64,000 bases of DNA, from contig NC_089980.1 in the NCBI RefSeq assembly GCF_036417845.1, positions 131,342,516 to 131,406,515 of the forward strand, given 5' to 3'. The notes under the pieces are model-generated. The model did not search any database, was not told the origin of the DNA, and saw only the letters and a program-made list of their open reading frames with translations. Origin of the DNA: Apteryx mantelli. Its lineage: Eukaryota; Chordata; Aves; Apterygiformes; Apterygidae. Both the position numbers and the translations under genes were made by a program. The number at the start of each line of letters is the position of its first letter. The first letter of the stretch is position 1. This document shows positions 53,256-64,000 of this stretch, in pieces.

Positions 53256-54669
53256 CTAGAAAACAAGAAAATACACTTGTTAGTTTTATCACATTTATGT
53301 AAATACTTTATCATTTATATGTAGTTCTATATTGTATATTACAACACCGATATGCATGGAAGTAACTAGAAAAATCTATAAATGTATGAAAATATAGATG
53401 GATCAATATCATAGCATGCTCAATAATCACAACCCAGCTATTTAAGAGATAAAGCAGTTTTCTGAAGTACAAATTGTCACTTTAATCAATGGTGGCATTT
53501 CTAGACAAATGCAAACAGTGAATGAAGAATACACCCAAATCAACTTGCAATTCTTAGAAACTTGCTAGAATCAGCATTTCTAGCCAGTTTCCACAGGCAG
53601 AAGCACACAGTATAATGGAGTACAGTGCAGAGAGTCCCAAGTAATATCAGACTTATCCAGGAATTAGTTTACAGCTCAGGTTAGGAACATTCATACAATT
53701 ATACTGCCAGTAAAATCATACTGGGGACAGCCTCTGGATCGGCAAAGTAGACCTGACTTACCTCCCTCACCTGTGGGTTGTTTTTTTTTTGTTTTTTTAA
53801 ATCTTCAATTATGGTTACTTTTTATTTAACAAATATGCTAGAAGATTCAAAATTGTGCTTAAATAGATTATTTTATTGCTGATATTTAATAACTGTTTCA
53901 GAGTTTAATCTGTTGAGAGAAACTGGCAAGAAATAAGCCTCGAAGTTTTCTATGTTTTCTTCTCTATCTGGGGAACAGGACAGAAAACATTGCTCACACT
54001 GGAAGCCAAAGTATAACACATTAGAAAACATACTTTCAGAAAAGACTAGTTCCCACATCTTCAAAACACACAAAAGAAATTCTTCCAATGCTTGTTAAGT
54101 ATTTCAAGTTTGAAAAGTAATTATAACTTAATAGGTAAACCCATATATGGGGAAAACTGACATCTATAATGTTGCTTTTCAACCAAATCTATGGCGCTCA
54201 TTGTTTGCTTTTAGTAGAAACACATTTAATTTGTCAATTTATCCATGCTGAATTACTTTTTACAGCTGATGCAGGTACTTCAACAGTAAACATTAATGTC
54301 TACAATATATTAAACAATTAGCAGATTTAATCTGTCACTAAAGGCAGCAATTAAGAATATCAGCGAACATTTACTAAACAAGGTTTATAAATCTAGAAAC
54401 AGTGAGTTTTATGACTGGAAAAACAGCTGAGTCAAAAAGAATACTCAGTATCCAGCTCAGTTGAGCTCCAGCTACATTTTCTAGGGAAATCTACCTCTAC
54501 TTAATTAAATAGTTAACTGGAAACTAGAAATTTTTACCTGCATGTATTTGTGAACCTTTTTGTCTTATGCTGTCCAGAATGTCACAAAAATACACCTGCA
54601 TTCTTTGTGCAATATTAGACTTTTTAAAAGTTGATCAAGTAAAAAAGCTTAACAGGGCATCCTTAAAAA

Positions 54670-54699
54670 AGTTCTATTTATTGAGAAGGAGCTGCCAAA
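54670..54699 (+). repeat. Dispersed 30-base repeat, copy 1
   Basis: AGTTCTATTTATTGAGAAGG and the ten following bases recur at 57721-57750 with 28 of 30 identities in the same orientation. The flanks are not similar. The family was not identified. Confidence 0.7.
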
Positions 54700-55350
54700 G
54701 CTCTTAGGAGGACAAGGGTTTTTCAGTTTCTGATCTTACTAAGCAGCTCATTGTTGAAATAACCCCACCCAAAACCTGGTTCACTTTCCAAACTATATCA
54801 ATTAATAGCACATGTATATGTATTCTGGCAATGGTAACAGTGGTGGCTTGGTTGCTTGTTTTTAATCAAAACAGGTATGCTGGAAAAAAACCTCTAGATA
54901 CAGTTACATGGTCTTATAGATGTATTTGCTATGCTATTCCCCTTTAACATAGATAGTTATGTTATGCTATCCTACTATACCAGAATATCAGCATAAATGC
55001 ACTCATGCTGTCAGAAGTTACTATACCACTGACTATACTGTATCAAGCTTTATAGAGGTAGTTTCCCAAGTTTAGACCAACCCACTTTACTAAAAAAAAA
55101 ACAACCCAGCACAACGTATTCCTCACTGGCAAGTATTTTGGACAGTGTCCAGAAAGGCTAAAGTGACACAGAACTTTTGAAGAGAGTATCTGTTTGAATT
55201 ACCGATTTCCTCATAACCTGTGAGGGGTGAGACCTTCTCACAGACAATGCTTCAAAGAGGCAAGTACTTCTGTGCCTAAGGCACAACAGTTATGTTTCCA
55301 TGCCTTCCAGAATATTTCCTGGTCAAGGAATGGAGGGAATGAAAAAAAAC

Positions 55351-55396
55351 CATATACATACATACATATACATACACACACACAGACACACACATA
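55351..55396 (+). repeat. TACA/CA microsatellite
   Basis: An imperfect (TACA)n merging into (CA)n, about 46 bases, intronic. Confidence 0.9.
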
Positions 55397-57720
55397 TCTT
55401 TCTATAATCTACGTCTGAAATTTTATAAGAGAGTACTAGGAAAACCAAGAAGCCAGCTTTGAAAATCCGTACTACATTTAAAAACAATTAGTCTGGTACT
55501 CCAATTGCCTTTCCAAACTGAATTATAGGACGGACCCAGGCACAGCATCATTCTTCTGCAAATTCAGGCATGAAGCAGAGGTGAGCATATGTGCCCAGCT
55601 TAAAAGAATGCGAACATTCATAGGTTACTATTCAAACACTTAATGTAACACAAGCAACGCGCTGTTTCAGCGGTGTACTCATACAAGAGCTCTGTCAATA
55701 AATTTTATACACTAAAAGAGGAAGAATGGAAGTTTTTCCTCACCATACGTTGGCAATCTGTGACAATGCAGAGGACAGAACTAGCTTTCAATTCCTACTT
55801 AATGACAAGGAACTCCAATCCAACACTTAACCTAGAAAGAGCTAGAACCATTTCTTTCAGCTCAGTCCCAAGGGGCAGGAGGAACTAACACACCCCATTT
55901 CTGGTTCCCTAAATATATTTCCTAGGACTTCTCCTCTTTGGACAAGCCCAATGAACACTTCTATCTCTGAACATTCCCCAAGCTGTCTTTGCTGTGTTAC
56001 ATTTCTGCCACGCTGAACCTGCAACTCATGTAGTTTACGGTCCTGTGTAGATCTGACCTCATACGTTCACAGTCACATGACACCTGCTCTACAACTGCAA
56101 GGACCTCTTCAGACTACACTTCCTAGAATTAAATAATGAAACCCACAGATCAAAACGGCCTAAAAACGAGAACAGAGCTCGTATTTTATTTCCAATCTTT
56201 CACACAGGCCATGAGTAAGCCACAAACACGTGTCAGCCACATACAACAGGTATGCCTGATAGTCACCACCATCTGAACAGGTGCTCTTCAGAGACAGTCC
56301 CAAGTTTCCATCAAGGCTTAGTTAGTTTACATCAATTACACATTAGAAGTCCTTAAGCAATATCATTGAGAACCCAGAAAAGCTTCAGCTGAAGTTTATC
56401 AGTAATTTTTAGTTGAAATACAAAAATGCATCATAAATTGAAGAAAAATAAACTTTATTTTCTACAGATAAAAACTAGCATTGGGTTCAAAAAGCAACCT
56501 GAAACAAGTACAACACTGAACTTCAGGCATCACAACTTCAGAAGAGCAAGCCACAGCATGCCAGATGCAATTGCTTGACTACATATACTGATGCTGTTGC
56601 TTCTTGAGGCCTAGATCTGATGGTAGCTGAACTTCTCAGTTTACCCTCATATTGCACAGCAAAGATTTGACTTTCCAGGAATGACCCTGAAATTGGGTCA
56701 ATTCCATACGTACTCGCACACAAACTGTAAATCCACACTACCATGCAAGGAACATCATCTAGATTTCCAACGTGATTTTGAAAGTAACCATTCAAATGGA
56801 TCACTGCTCTTAAAAATTAGTTTACAGGTTAGAAGAACAGGGGGAAAGGAGAACAGGAAGGAGGAAAAAAAAAAAACAACCACTAAAACCCAGAAGTCTG
56901 GGTTAGAGAAAGAATGATACAAGGCACTCCTCTAATCTGAAACCAAGTGTCTGTCAGCACACTAAGAAACAAGGTCTAGCAACACAACAGCCTCACCAAG
57001 AGGGAGCTCAACTGTTCATCAGTGGCAAATTTCAGAGCCTTCGATTTGACCTGACTAGAACGTATCTAGTCCATGTGAGAGACATCTGCAAATGCCTCAC
57101 AAAAATCAAAATATTGAAAAGTGAGAAATAAAAATAGGAAAACAACTGGTAATGATGAAACAATTTCATCGTTTCACAAAACTGAATAAAAAAACTTCTT
57201 AACACATTGGACTACACTTGCAGATGGGCCCAGATTTCTAAGTATCACATATATTAAATACAACTACACAAAAAAGGCATTACTTTTGCATTTTAAATGT
57301 TTTACTGATAACTCTGGAAGCTGCCAACTGAAACACCTTCTTCTAGCAACATCCACCTCCCCAGTACACTACAAGGGGGAGGTAGCAGTAAGTACCCAAG
57401 ATGCTCTTTGCTTTGCTTTGGGTGTGAACAGCTTTTATATGCCTTTCGGTCTACTTTATTTACTTATTTATTTATTTAAACTGAAAGCACGCCATCATAC
57501 TCTGTCAACACAGTACCTCCTAATCAACTGCAACAGACCTCCTTGCTTGGTGATTTATCTTGTTTTATTTCGATCCCAAATACATAGTTCTTACTTTCTG
57601 TGGGTGAATTTCATGCTCTAAGCCAATGTGCAAATGTAAGTAGAGCATTGCCAGATTGTTTGCATGAATCTCTACTGAACTTTCTCAAAATATGATGGGA
57701 TTTTTTGATGTGTATACAGA

Positions 57721-57750
57721 AGTTCTATTTACTGAGAAGGAGCTACCAAA
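57721..57750 (+). repeat. Dispersed 30-base repeat, copy 2
   Basis: AGTTCTATTTACTGAGAAGG and the following bases match 54670-54699 with two differences. The copies are 3 kb apart in one ATAD2B intron. Confidence 0.7.
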
Positions 57751-57988
57751 TTTCAAAGAGCTGCAAAACCTAATTCTTCAGAAAGCAACCTTATGTGCTT
57801 TAGTTCTCCTGTTCTTATGACGTCCCACACACTTCAGAATATTTAAGCACAGACCCTTGGGAAATTCACTTGTTTATCCTATTTATTATACAGTATGCAG
57901 TTTATTTAGATGCCTGAACAGTAACAGAATATACGATTACGTACCAGGCTTTCAAGTTTAGGTAGGCCAAAATTAAGTAGGTCCTTAC

Positions 57989-58148
57989 CTCCAGGATCTT
58001 TGTCTGGATTATACTCCAAAGCATTGCTGCAGATCAGATCAATATCTGTTAGGAAGTCCTTGGCAGTTAAATAGTTGTGTTTATCAATTTTGGTTATTAC
58101 TGTTGATAGATCCATTGGCTCTTTGATAACTTCAAGGTAATCTGAAAC
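57989..58148 (-). CDS. ATAD2B: ATAD2B coding exon, bromodomain core
   Basis: The exon is 160 bases, 53 codons plus a final G. The product reads VSDYLEVIKEPMDLSTVI, then TKIDKHNYLTAKDFLTDI and DLICSNALEYNPDKDPG. This is the bromodomain ZA-loop end, helices A and B and the BC loop. The Asn of EYNPD is the conserved acetyl-lysine-anchoring residue, and the PMDLSTV motif is typical of bromodomains. Two acceptors overlap here (TTATAG at 58150-58149 and TTTCAG seven bases further in). Only the first keeps the frame and gives the family sequence EE-VSDYLEVI. The donor is GGAG|GTAAGG. Confidence 0.96.
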
Positions 58149-59106
58149 CTATAATCAAACAGCATACAGAAATGACACAGGACCATACACATTGCATTTA
58201 AACATTGCCAACTTCACATCTTTATACTCACATTCATGCCACGTGCTTAGCTCTAACACATTAACTAAACATGTTGATTGCTAAATAAATTCAAGTTGAA
58301 AATTGAAAAGTTCTATCAGACTAAACAAAATATAGGGCTTCTGAAGTTATTATTTCTTCAGTAATTCACCAATTTATCCTTCAAAATGAAGTCAATGGTA
58401 CTTTTGAGGCAAAGCACCTTCAACATCATATATTTATACTACCATTTACATAAATATTTGTATAGTGTTATAACACTACCTTGAGTCAAAAATGAAAAGC
58501 AATGAGTCCAACCTAAAACCCTAGGAAAAACTAGGGAAGCTATATTTTGTTCATTTTGTAAGTAAAGTTCTCTTAAAATTGAACAGTCAAATTATCAACT
58601 TTTAAGTATCTTCTGGAGAATAATTCCTATTATCACTTGTACAATAACCAAGACAGGTATTATTGACTGAAGACATAACACTGACTTTACAGAAGGGCAG
58701 TGTAAAGAAAAAGCCTTGCGTCAGAGTTCACAGCTTACTCGGAGCTTAGCTCATTGGTGGAGACTTAGCATCCACCAGCATACACTGAAAAGTATTTAAC
58801 AAAATTAATGACGCCATACGGAGCTCAAGCTTGACAGTCAAGGCATCAGCACAGCTTCTGTAATAAAATTCACCAAAATACCTACGAGCTTATTATCTCC
58901 CTCAAGAAAAAAATAAATAAAATAAACCTATGCTTGAATGTTTTGGTATGATTAAGATCACAATCAATTAAAATAGTGGCAGCTTCAGAAACAGAATTGC
59001 TTTTTCTATTTTGAAATCACCCACCTATAATGGTGGCTGCCAAAATACTGAAGAGTAATTTGGATAGTGAATACATATTCTGATCAAGCCATAGTGATGC
59101 TATATG

Positions 59107-59147
<41 letters not shown>

Positions 59148-60761
59148 ATCTGTAGATATTCAAACGAAAAAGTATTACAACATAAACTAATATTTTACTT
59201 CACTGGACAACAGTAGCATCTAACTCCTTACGCATACAGTGAACTTTATGATGAAAAATCAAAATGGCAAAAATTGTTTTGCCTCCTCTACGGAAACATA
59301 CATTCACAAATAAAGTTACATACTTCTAAAAGATAATGATAATTTGTTCAGGGATCTGAAAGCCAAGCTGGCGGGGGGGGTTGGGTTTTTTTGTTTGTTT
59401 TTCTTTTCACATCAGAAAGACTCCTCACTGGAAACTGTAAACATCGCTGCTGAATTAGTCAGAAAAGTCCTTGACTTTTCACCTAGCAGCGTTCTCTCTG
59501 CAACGTAAGTAGGAATAAAACAAACTTAACACGTTTTCCTCAGAAAGCCAAACAGACTTCTTGTACAGAAGGAGAGGATAGTCCTCTGCTTAATGCACCA
59601 GGTGGGACTAAGATTACATTTAGTTTCTAGTGCTGTCATATATTAGTGGAATTTTTGGCAAGCCTCTGAATCACAGCCTCGTATTTCAATTCCCCATCTA
59701 CAGAAACAAGGAAGGTAATTAATTCTTTCTTTACATGTTCTCAGACAAGTCTGTTTAGACTGAAAGTTCTCTGGGGGAAGAAACTATCTTTACTACGAGT
59801 GCGAAAAGCTTCCTACAGCAATGAACCAATGAACCTCCCAAGCAGCTTCATAATAAAAATTAAACAGGTGCTCCTCTGACCATGCTTACATTACAAGCTG
59901 CCATATTAAAGACCGCTTGTCAGGCTTTCCGAAACAGTCAGCTACAGAACACTACCAAAACCTCAACTGAACGGGACCACAAATATGGACTTGTTTAGTC
60001 CTACAAGGAATTTACACCACAAATCTGTTTTTCACAATGCTGTAGCATTTAAGTGTCCCACATTTGTCCCTTCATATCTTTCAAAAGGGATGTTTCTGTT
60101 CAGAAGCAAAAAATGTTTTTCCAATCCGTGCAAAGTTTGCAAGGGGCCAGCATTCGATCTCAAAGTCAGGCTGAACCCTGCCCTTTTCACATACCAGAAC
60201 CTAAAGAGATTTGCAGATCAAACTATCTCCGCAGTTAGGTGTCCACACTCCGCAATCAGGTGGCTAATGCCGTGCAATGTGTTACTGTCTGTGATAAATG
60301 GCATCCACAAGCATTAGGGCCGAAATCATTTAACAATACTATTAATGCTCAATTCATTATAAAACATAAATCACTTTTTCAATATTATCATCCCTATAGG
60401 TTTACAACTTTGTAAATCCTTTTATTACTTAAGAATTGTATTTATGCTTTCAAATATTTTAAGAGCACTGGTAGGGTTAGGAGTGGTGGCATCTTTAAAT
60501 GCTGATTTCAGCTGGAAAACTGACAGGAAAGTGCAAGATTTCTCAGGACATCATTGGTGCAGCCAAAGAACATGCTCCTGACTTCTTGCACCACAGCTCA
60601 TGATGTTATAACTATCTCACCAGCTAAAATTAATATTCCAGATGGGAAAGACCATGGATAAAACATCAGTTTTGCTTATTAACTTATCCATTCCTTTTTC
60701 AAATTGATATTCTCTTTCTAATAGATTCAACTTCATTGTTTGCACATTACTGAAACAAGAC
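58149..60761 (-). other. ATAD2B: ATAD2B intron with weak donor
   Basis: A 2.6 kb intron between GAG|GTCTTG and TGATTATAG. It contains a (TA)n microsatellite (59110-59143). No coding sequence recognised. Confidence 0.8.
59110..59143 (+). repeat. (TA)n microsatellite
   Basis: About 17 uninterrupted TA units within an ATAD2B intron. Likely length-polymorphic. Confidence 0.95.
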
Positions 60762-60958
60762 CTCTTCAATATCCACCGGTTTGCTGAAGATGTTAAAGCG
60801 TTTGTCTGTGGCCAGCCTCTTGGTAACATCCCTGAGAAACAACCGCAGCTCTCTCAATGTGTTCTCTTCCTGGTCCTCCATTCGTTGTTTTTCTGTTTCT
60901 GACAGCTCACGGGCAGGACATGGCAGTGCAAGAGGAAGAACTTCCATAGCACGAAGAG
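60762..60958 (-). CDS. ATAD2B: ATAD2B coding exon, AAA2-to-bromodomain junction
   Basis: The exon is 197 bases, opening with CT that completes Ala, then 65 codons. The product reads LRAMEVLPLALPCPAREL, then SETEKQRMEDQEENTLREL and RLFLRDVTKRLATDKRF, ending NIFSKPVDIEE. A charged helical linker leads into the first bromodomain helix. The NIF tripeptide is the 'NIF shelf' that lines the acetyl-lysine pocket in ATAD2B (RVF in ATAD2). The frame and the family sequence force the donor to be GAG|GTCTTG, which is weak beyond the GT. Reading on gives VLFQ and a stop. The acceptor is TTTTTCCTAG. Confidence 0.94.
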
Positions 60959-61278
60959 CTAGGAAAAAAAAACAAGAAGTCAGACAAATGGACCTTGGGA
61001 TTATGCCATTCTGTCTTTCACTATATATTTAATTTGCCTGACCTATCAGGCCTCTATGTATTCTTAGCCCCAAGGCTCTCCATTTTTTAAAACTGACAAT
61101 CGTAACTCTTCCATTCCTCCCACCAAATAACATGTGAGAAATTTATTCTTGGCACTGATACACTGTCACTGGTTAATTATGCTAACTGTAATTTACCCAA
61201 ACCTTTTGAAAAAGAAAAATATCACAGAACAAAACATTCTGATCACATTATTAGTAGTTTTACTGTAACTTAGTTTAC
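60959..61278 (-). other. ATAD2B: ATAD2B intron
   Basis: A short 320-base intron, donor CTG|GTAAAC, acceptor TTTTTTCCTAG. Nothing else seen. Confidence 0.9.
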
Positions 61279-61414
61279 CAGCCTGTTTCCTTCTTGGTGG
61301 GGGCATTGCTGCCTCATCAAGAATTAACCCTTTGAAAAATCGAAGTCTGTCTTCTCCACTTGGTCTTTGAATATAAAAAACCTCTTCATACTGGATTCTG
61401 AAGATACATTTCAC
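61279..61414 (-). CDS. ATAD2B: ATAD2B coding exon, end of AAA2 region
   Basis: The exon is 136 bases, 45 codons plus a final G. The product reads VKCIFRIQYEEVFYIQRP, then SGEDRLRFFKGLILDEAA and MPPPRRKQA. The EVFYIQRPSGEDRLRFF stretch is the small-subdomain helix of the degenerate second AAA+ module, and the basic Pro-rich PPPRRKQA begins the linker. The acceptor is TATTTTCTTTTTAG and the donor CTG|GTAAAC. In frame with both neighbours. Confidence 0.95.
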
Positions 61415-62197
61415 CTAAAAAGAAAATAATGTCATATGAAAATTGGGCATCCTCTCAAAACTACATGATTAGTGCCCATATTAATACATCAGTCACAAAC
61501 TTCAAATTGAGCCACAGGAGAATAAGCTCTATCCAACGCTGTACACTGCCTAAAGAAAATGAACATGTGTAATTCTCACTGAATTTTCTGTAATAACTAA
61601 ACTTGTAGTGTCCCATGACCCTAGCAAAGGCCACATCTGCAGTGAAAAGAAGAGAAAGGACAGGAGAAAAATCAAATAAAATGTTGGGAAAATATAAAAA
61701 AAACTACATAAACATCTTGAATTTCAGAAGATGTAAAGTTAAACTTAAGTCTTTAAACTAAATGCACGTTTATTTACACTGGAGGCTATATCCAGACAAA
61801 TTTCATCAGCTTCAACAGGCTCCTCTGGACTTATACATCTGTAACCAGACATGTTACTGGAATTCCATCAGTACCTTCAGCAGTAGGTCAGAGAAGAAAC
61901 CCATGATGGTTTCCTTATAGAAATGTTCTCTCTTCAAAAAATCAAGTGTTGTCCAAAAAAATTTTGTTTTTGCAGCAGAGTAGTATAGAGATTATGAAAA
62001 TTTGTATTATGGAACTATATTCTTCATTAAAGAAAATTACAGACACTAAATTAAATTAACACTATATTTTCAGCTTGACATATTTTAAATTAAGTTAGAA
62101 AAAAGTGCAAAATAGAGTGTTTTTTGGTTTTACATAATCAAAACATTCTGAAGAACATAAGCATCTCTAACAATGCTTTCTTTCAGAGTAAACTTAC
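61415..62197 (-). other. ATAD2B: ATAD2B intron
   Basis: A 0.8 kb intron with a strong donor GAAGAG|GTAAGT. No feature recognised. Confidence 0.9.
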
Positions 62198-62383
62198 CTC
62201 TTCAGGCAATTCACTGTACATGGACTCAGAGGTAGACAGTAGAAATATAGGGGAAAAAGATGGTATATCTTGCAGCAAAGTTAGAAAAGTAGCTCTCACA
62301 GTTTCACTGACAGCTTCCCACCAATCACCAATATGAGGCATGTAAACAATACTCGGTACTGTTCTTCGAGCTTCACGAAAGAT
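62198..62383 (-). CDS. ATAD2B: ATAD2B coding exon, degenerate AAA2 core
   Basis: The exon is 186 bases, 62 codons, phase 0 at both ends. The product reads IFREARRTVPSIVYMPHI, then GDWWEAVSETVRATFLTLL and QDIPSFSPIFLLSTSESMYS. IVYMPHIGDWW is where an active AAA+ protein would have the Walker B motif (hydrophobic4-DE). The acidic pair is absent, as is known for the second AAA module of this family. LLSTSESMYSELPEE follows as the sensor-1-like strand and loop. The acceptor is TCTTTTAACTAG and the donor GAAGAG|GTAAGT. Confidence 0.95.
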
Positions 62384-63054
62384 CTAGTTAAAAGAAACAC
62401 TGGTATTTAAACTGAGAAACTGATTTGTATTAACCCTTGTGAGAAATAAAACTCTTGTGGACTGGAAAAATGACAGAAGTTTATGGTATTTGATATAGAA
62501 ATGCTCCAGTAAAATAAAATTATCTAGTGATAAAGGCTTTCTAAACAAGTGTTAGTGACTGTTAGCTGCATCATCCAATTATTTTAGGTCAATGTGCTAG
62601 GGACTACAAAACAACTTCTTGTCACATGTTTTAAAAACTTGTTAAGACTGAACAATCAAGATAAAAATTAAGCTTTTCTGCAATCAATGCAAAATCCTCC
62701 ACAAAGTTTTTTGAAATATACAATTAAAATGAAGTAATTAAGTAACAACATCACAGCACACCAATTCATACACAAGCTAATAAAAATGAAAGTCAGGAAC
62801 CAAATACCAGATTTATCTTACTTGACATTAACTCGACTCCTCAGTCAGGTACCTAAACATTTAATTACTCTCACAAGCCAGCAGAGAGATCGGAATCACC
62901 CTCTGGAAGCACCTTTCTTTTAACCATACATTATAGAAGGAGCCTAGGAAAACCTGGCTTTTAAGTTTCATGCCAGCTAACTACCTTTATTTAGAGGCAA
63001 CTAATCTGGTTCAGAATCACAAAATTTACTCATTAAGATAATCTGAACTGTTAC
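62384..63054 (-). other. ATAD2B: ATAD2B intron
   Basis: A 0.7 kb intron, donor CACAG|GTAACAG. No feature recognised. Confidence 0.9.
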
Positions 63055-63241
63055 CTGTGCACACGATTCTTCAGGCGTTTTGGCACTGACTGAATAAAGT
63101 GCTGGCAGATCTAGCCGGTGTACAGAGAATTTTTCAAGAGTGTGCAATAGTGCTGGAGCAAGGTGCGAAGTCTGACCCGAACCTCTCTCTCCAGATAGCA
63201 GTAATCTTGGTCTGTAAGAGGTTGGCTGGTGGTAAGCTGAC
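63055..63241 (-). CDS. ATAD2B: ATAD2B coding exon, degenerate AAA2 P-loop
   Basis: The exon is 187 bases, opening with one base of a split codon, then 62 codons in phase 0. The product reads SAYHQPTSYRPRLLLSGE, then RGSGQTSHLAPALLHTLEKF and SVHRLDLPALYSVSAKTPEE. GERGSGQT sits where the Walker A motif GxxGxGK[ST] would be, with Gln replacing the catalytic Lys. That fits the known non-hydrolysing second AAA domain. The acceptor is CTGTTATAG. The split first codon requires an upstream exon outside this window. Confidence 0.95.
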
Positions 63242-63803
63242 CTATAACAGAGTAACATTTAATAAATACAGTTAACATGTAAATGTTATCAGTGTAGCGA
63301 TATACATCAGAATCACTGTTTCATTTTATCAAGCTATTTTTTTTCAGGAAGCAAACAACTTGTAAATAATAGATAATGGTTTCCCACTGGACAGTCTAAA
63401 AAGATTTTGATGACTCTAACATAGCTCAGCACTATTCCAGCTCATCTGTGCAAAACTATGCACATAATATTAAATTGATGCAAACTTTGATTATAATCAG
63501 TTTATTTAAAACCAATTCTTTGCTAACATGAACAGACAATGGCATTCCAATGAAGATATCCATTTAATTACGCCTAGTTCAGGCCTAACTACAAAAGTAG
63601 TTCTTCAGTAGCCTCAGGAATACCAGGTCAACCTATTCATCCCTTAAAAGCGCTACCCAACATTGAACTTAACATTTCAGTACTCTGCTGAATTAAGAAA
63701 TAGGACCCTGTCCAGTATTAATAAAACTTAATTCTTAAAGGAGTATTTATATTCTATGCCTCTATTTAGTAGACTTCCAGACAGGAGAAGGATGGGGGGG
63801 TTA

Positions 63804-63890
63804 TTAATTATATTATTATAAAAACATACTTATATATTAGAATTTTTATATTATATAAATAATATCTATATCTATATATATATATTTTTT
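63804..63890 (+). repeat. AT-rich simple sequence
   Basis: TATTATTATA and (TATATC)n/(TA)n runs ending in a T tract. A low-complexity repeat. Confidence 0.8.
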
Positions 63891-63935
63891 TGCTGTCAAG
63901 AAGAAATCCTAAGGATTCCATACAAAGTTTTTTGA

Positions 63936-63972
63936 TTTTTTTTTTTTTTTTGCCCCTTTTGGGGGGGGGGGG
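63936..63972 (+). repeat. Adjacent poly(T) and poly(G) homopolymers
   Basis: About 16 T, then GCCCCTTTT, then 12 G. Homopolymers of this kind are prone to length error in assemblies. Confidence 0.85.
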
Positions 63973-64000
63973 TGGTGACAAAGGAAGAGAGACCTGTTCG

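Larger units (their letters stand above)
53256..57988 (-). other. ATAD2B: ATAD2B intron
   Basis: A 4.7 kb intron with a strong donor (GGAG|GTAAGG). It carries a TACA/CA microsatellite (55351-55396), an ATTT-repeat near 57455-57477 and both copies of a 30-base dispersed repeat (54670-54699, 57721-57750). No coding sequence recognised. Confidence 0.85.
23870..64000 (-). other. ATAD2B: ATAD2B gene body, 3' half
   Basis: Eleven minus-strand exons splice in frame into about 706 residues that match the C-terminal half of ATAD2B (ATPase family AAA domain-containing 2B), a nuclear chromatin protein related to ATAD2 and yeast Yta7. Family layout is an acidic N-terminus, an active AAA1 and a degenerate AAA2, a bromodomain that binds acetylated histone H4 tails, and a C-terminal helical region. 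This window covers part of AAA2, the bromodomain, the linker and the C-terminus. From memory the human protein has 1458 residues, so about 750 residues lie upstream. ATAD2 is excluded by the NIF rather than RVF shelf, the linker sequence and the KLHL29 neighbour. Confidence 0.95.
63242..64000 (-). other. ATAD2B: ATAD2B intron (partial)
   Basis: Intronic sequence running off the window. It contains AT-rich simple sequence (63804-63890) and a poly(T) to poly(G) transition (63936-63972). No exon seen. Confidence 0.8.

Overview
This is an ordinary stretch of vertebrate nuclear genome, almost certainly from a bird. The grounds are split genes with GT/AG introns, several CR1 retrotransposon fragments (some ending in the ATTCTGTG-type octamer typical of avian CR1), no Alu- or B1-like SINEs, and generally low repeat content. 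Two genes can be recognised from their spliced exons. They lie tail to tail, in the same order and orientation I know for KLHL29 and ATAD2B on human 2p24.

Region 1 (about 1-16,450, + strand) is the 3' end of KLHL29. It has an internal kelch-repeat exon (2562-2706), an 11.4 kb last intron, and the terminal coding exon (14089-14272) followed by a roughly 2.2 kb 3' UTR with a likely poly(A) signal at 16430-16435. The last intron holds three CpG-dense patches, an ancient CR1 reverse-transcriptase copy (about 4780-6500), a short antisense CR1 remnant (about 12050-12260) and a possible conserved non-coding element around 9960-10400.

Region 2 (about 16,450-23,870) is the intergenic gap between the two convergent 3' ends. 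It contains a second old CR1 tail (about 20950-21535), a possible unidentified processed pseudogene on the minus strand (about 19013-19480) and a 47-base direct repeat.

Region 3 (about 23,870-64,000, - strand) is the 3' half of ATAD2B. Eleven coding exons encode about 706 C-terminal residues: the degenerate second AAA+ domain, the bromodomain with its NIF shelf and acetyl-lysine-binding Asn, a long acidic/serine-rich linker with a basic nuclear-localisation-like patch, and the conserved C-terminal helical tail. All exon junctions keep the reading frame. The splice sites are canonical except for one weak GT donor after the exon at 60762-60958. The 3' UTR has several AATAAA candidates, so its true end is not settled. 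Three younger CR1 copies sit in the 13 kb intron, and a hAT-like MITE in another intron.

KLHL29 is a predicted kelch/BTB adaptor and ATAD2B a chromatin reader. Their adjacency is positional synteny, and I see no evidence of a shared pathway. I looked for CRISPR arrays, operons, mobile genetic systems, tRNA and rRNA genes and found none. I do not see a new biological system here; the most unusual items are small-scale and are listed as findings.
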